Shown here: positions 61,379 through 64,000 of the stretch, piece after piece | Layout: the number at the start of each line of letters is the position of its first letter | Numbering within the stretch: the first letter of the stretch is position 1 | Assembly (NCBI GenBank): GCA_028671895.1 | Contig: CM053802.1 | Location: forward strand, 11,973,631 to 12,037,630 | DNA from: Oenanthe sinensis | Taxonomy: Eukaryota > Streptophyta > Magnoliopsida > Apiales > Apiaceae | Direction of reading: 5' to 3' | Length of the DNA: 64,000 nucleotides | Notes under the pieces: model-generated | What the model was told of the DNA's origin: nothing | The model's database searches: none | Seen by the model: the letters and a program-made list of their open reading frames with translations, nothing else | Program-made: the position numbers and the translations under genes

Positions 61379-62368
61379 ATGTCATCATCAAACTCTCCAT
61401 GTGCAGCGTGCAAGTTACTACGGAGAAAATGCACACAAGAATGTGTATTCGCCCCCTATTTCCCACCGGATCAACCTCAAAAGTTTGCCAATGTTCACAA
61501 GGTGTTTGGTGCAAGCAATGTAGCCAAACTGCTAAATGATTTACCTGCAGTACAACGAGAAGACGCTGTCAACTCTCTGGCCTATGAGGCTGATGCTCGT
61601 CTCCGGGATCCTATTTATGGATGTGTGGGATTAATCTCCATCCTCCAGCACAAGCTGAAGCAGGTACAGATGGACTTGTATCATGCCAAGAAAGAATTGT
61701 CAACTTACATTGGGCCTTCTGCAATGCTACCTATACTCCCTGCTCCAGGAAATTTCATTCCCCCATACCAACAGCAACCGTCTCAGATGATGCCATACAA
61801 TATGCAACCAGCTCAGATGATGGGCGGATCACCACAAAATGTGGCGAACCCTGCACCATTAGTGATCCAGCAGCAGCACAACTATCAACAAATCATGGAG
61901 GCTCAGCAAGTAGCAGCAGTGGTGGCAGCTGCTAGAGAACAGGAAATGTTTAGGAATTATGAGCAGCAACAGGCGGTCCTATTGCAACAACAAGGACATC
62001 AGTCTGACCTGCTGAGGTATGATGCAACGGGCCAGAGCTCGGACCATATTCGGGGCGGTGTTTTCAATCATATGAGTGTTTCAACCAGTATGGGGCCTGC
62101 ATTGGTTTTGGGTTCATTTGAAGGTTCGTATCAGACTCAGCAACATACAGAAAATGATCATCCTCATCATCAACTTCAGGCCACACAAACTTTCCTCGAG
62201 GAACAGAAGCCGCAAGGTTTGGCACTGGCACAACCCCAACAGTTGGATCCAACACAGCAGCAGCAGCAACAAGGTTTGGCACTGGCGCAGCCCCAACAGT
62301 TAGATCTACAGCAGCAGCAGCTGCTTCCGCCTCAGCAGCATAGAGATGGAAGTGAAGAGGAGGACTGA
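61379..62368 (+). CDS. LBD36: LOB-domain transcription factor, LBD36/ASL1 type
   Basis: One open coding exon of 329 residues from the ATG at 61379; the frame upstream contains no ATG. An acceptor-like TTAATGCAG just before GGCCAAG suggests a 5' UTR intron. The LOB domain is complete: the C block CAACKLLRRKCTQEC with CX2CX6CX3C spacing, the GAS block starting FANVHKVFGASNVAKLL, and a leucine-zipper-like end GCVGLISILQHKLKQVQMDL. A KKELSTYIGPSAMLPIL segment typical of the LBD36 (ASYMMETRIC LEAVES2-like 1) clade follows. The C-terminal half is rich in Gln with several poly-Q runs, with a repeated QGLALAQPQQLD unit near the end. The expected role is nuclear DNA binding in leaf and organ patterning. 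The paralogue name is by similarity only; LBD36 is the best guess. Polyglutamine length may vary between strains. Confidence 0.92.
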   Translation: MSSSNSPCAACKLLRRKCTQECVFAPYFPPDQPQKFANVHKVFGASNVAKLLNDLPAVQREDAVNSLAYEADARLRDPIYGCVGLISILQHKLKQVQMDLYHAKKELSTYIGPSAMLPILPAPGNFIPPYQQQPSQMMPYNMQPAQMMGGSPQNVANPAPLVIQQQHNYQQIMEAQQVAAVVAAAREQEMFRNYEQQQAVLLQQQGHQSDLLRYDATGQSSDHIRGGVFNHMSVSTSMGPALVLGSFEGSYQTQQHTENDHPHHQLQATQTFLEEQKPQGLALAQPQQLDPTQQQQQQGLALAQPQQLDLQQQQLLPPQQHRDGSEEED

Positions 62369-63254
62369 AGCATATACTGGTCCTCTGTGAATATTTCCAA
62401 CACTTTTTGGGTTAATTAGGTAAGCTACTAATCTCTTTTCTTAGTGCATTGAAATTTACCTCTCACTTCTGGGTTTGCATCCAGTCAAGTTTTACTGCTC
62501 ATTAGCTCTATAGAGTACTCTTTGTATGTTGTATTTCCAATATTCCAAACTGTTTCTATGACACAAACAATATAATCAAATTATTTCGTATATAAATATG
62601 TTGCCGATTGTGAAAAATTTTCTTTAAAGAAAGATTTATGTTTTTGGAGTCAAAAGAATCATTCAATACGAAACAAAAGCACTACCATTTGGTCATGCAA
62701 ATGCAGACAGTTGCATGAATCTCAGTTACTCCAAATATGTGAATTGGTTTTCTGGGCCCTGTATTGATGGCATAAGATTTGGGAGAATTATGTTTCTTGG
62801 CATGAACTGGGGTTCTTCTTTAAAGAGGGGAAAACGGAAGAGTTACTCTCCATATTGTACGCTAAGGGGTTACTAGTTAAATTTTTGTCTTTTCACTGCC
62901 CTAAGATGATACACATATGGTAATGAATAATAAAAACTCTGATACCTTGTGTTCCATATAAACCACTTCTACTTCTGCATGCATCAGTTCTTTTTTGCTC
63001 AGCATTTGCTTCTCTTTTGGTCCATTTGCAATTACACAACCAAAACATAATTACTATATCCTAGGCTAAGGATGTATAAGATGCACGTAGAATTTATGTA
63101 AAGAAAAAGACTCCGGCTTTCAAGCAAAATATTTTTTGTGTTAATATTTTTTTGCTTAATTTTTGTGTCCTTGTGTAGTTCTTTAGGTATGAATTTGAAT
63201 ATCATGCATCGTCCTATTGTGCTAAATAACATATTTGTCGTCCTATTATGCTTA
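62369..63254. other. Downstream flank of the LBD gene
   Basis: 3' UTR, then unique-looking non-coding sequence. No feature is recognised. Confidence 0.45.
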
Positions 63255-63439
63255 GAAAAATGCTAGAGCCCCAAAATTATTTCCCAAAAAACACTTGTAT
63301 AATTTTAATTGGTTATAAAAATAATAAATGAGATGGACCCCTTGTGCATTCAAATTAATACATGAATTAAAACTTTCTATTCTGCCACGTCATTTTGGGA
63401 AATATTTTGGGAATTTTGTTTGGTTCTCTAGCATTACTC
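63255..63439. mobile_element. Short MITE, Mutator type
   Basis: Flanked by identical 9-mers TTATGCTTA at 63246-63254 and 63440-63448. The ends GAAAAATGCTAGAG and, reverse complemented, GAGTAATGCTAGAG are inverted repeats, with CCAAAATTATTTCCC echoed by CCAAACAAAATTCCC just inside. 185 bp. The 9-bp duplication points to a Mutator-derived MITE. Confidence 0.78.
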
Positions 63440-63448
63440 TTATGCTTA

Positions 63449-64000
63449 ATAACATATGTGTTTCATTTGCGCTCTTACTGGTTCTGTAGCAGCTGACTAC
63501 TGTCACGTAGAAGCCAAGCGTACAGCGGAAAAAAAGAGATGGGAAGAGTGATGTTTACATCCGGGAGAGTAGAGGGTTGTAAATTAACAGTATTTTTGGG
63601 ATATTGAACAAGCAATCTGTATTACTGAACTCAAGCCATCTTCTAGTGTAGATTTCAGGTGTCACATTGATTTCACTTTCATCCACATTGTTCAGTAGAA
63701 TTTGTCCGCAGTAAGAAGTTGAAATGAGCATTCATCCGTAAAATTGATGAAATTGACCTTTGATTTAAATGCGTGGTATTAGCATTACTTTCTATGCTAT
63801 CATTCTTGATAACATATTAATATGTTTGATCTTTTATTGACTCTGCATCTACTTGCAAGTAAAGCAAGTATCCGTATGCGCAGTACGCATACATGTAGTT
63901 GATTGAGATATTGATGTTTGATCATGTTTAAATATGTCATGCCCCATGTTACTGTGCTAGTTCAAAACCTTGCTTAGATCACAGAAAGATCCATAATACA
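63449..64000. other. Right edge of the window
   Basis: Non-coding to my reading, with no gene or transposon ends recognised. Confidence 0.4.

Noticed and set aside
61621..62303. Frames overlapping LBD36 on both strands
   Set aside because: Shadows of the LBD CAG-rich coding sequence.
1..64000. CRISPR arrays, bacterial-type operons, riboswitches or phage genes
   Set aside because: No regularly spaced repeats with unique spacers and no prokaryotic gene organisation; the genes are intron-containing plant genes.

Overview
The window looks like nuclear DNA of a eudicot plant. It is AT-rich, its genes are split by GT-AG introns, and plant-only families are present (a plastid-specific ribosomal protein, an LBD/AS2 transcription factor, an SERK-like LRR protein). 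Transposon remnants fill the introns and gaps. I cannot name the species from sequence alone. Exons were assembled by hand from splice sites, reading frame and family knowledge; no search was run. Gene symbols are family assignments. || Layout. 1-1054 (-): 5' exons of a SEC14/CRAL-TRIO lipid-transfer gene, with an apparent frameshift. 2639-3614 (+): plastid 50S protein PSRP5/cL38. 5767-8921 (-): four-exon membrane RING-H2 E3 ligase. 11073-14298 and 18459-25856 (+): two tandem DHHC protein S-acyltransferase (PAT) genes with matching intron phases; the first has a GC-AG intron and the second a 2.4-kb hAT insertion. 28436-33320 (-): 695-aa kinase-like protein without a DFG aspartate. 35.9-42 kb: transposon-rich block with Helitron 3' ends, a decayed Helitron-type RPA1-like gene and a UBC22/UBE2S-like E2 fragment. 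42833-44187 (-): calmodulin. 45-49.2 kb: second transposon-rich block (Stowaway-like MITEs, LTR-like sequence, a long-TIR MULE-like element). 49795-53102 (+): secreted LRR protein of the At5g21090 type. 54307-55172: hAT-type element with a nested MITE. 55467-56853 (+): F-box gene broken by a frameshift and a stop. 58.7-59.7 kb: Copia gag remnant. 61379-62368 (+): LBD36/ASL1-type transcription factor. || The genes are independent eukaryotic units, not operons. From memory, PSRP5 (At3g56910) lies beside the PAT genes At3g56920/At3g56930 in Arabidopsis, so the PSRP5-PAT-PAT order here probably reflects old microsynteny, with the RING gene lying between. || I found no convincing new biological system. 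The most informative points are the transposon layering (Helitron termini duplicated in tandem, an identical 138-bp Helitron 3' end present twice around an RPA-like gene, nested elements with readable target-site duplications), the GC-AG intron, the pseudokinase with a 7-nt coding first exon, and several gene fragments with defined lesions.
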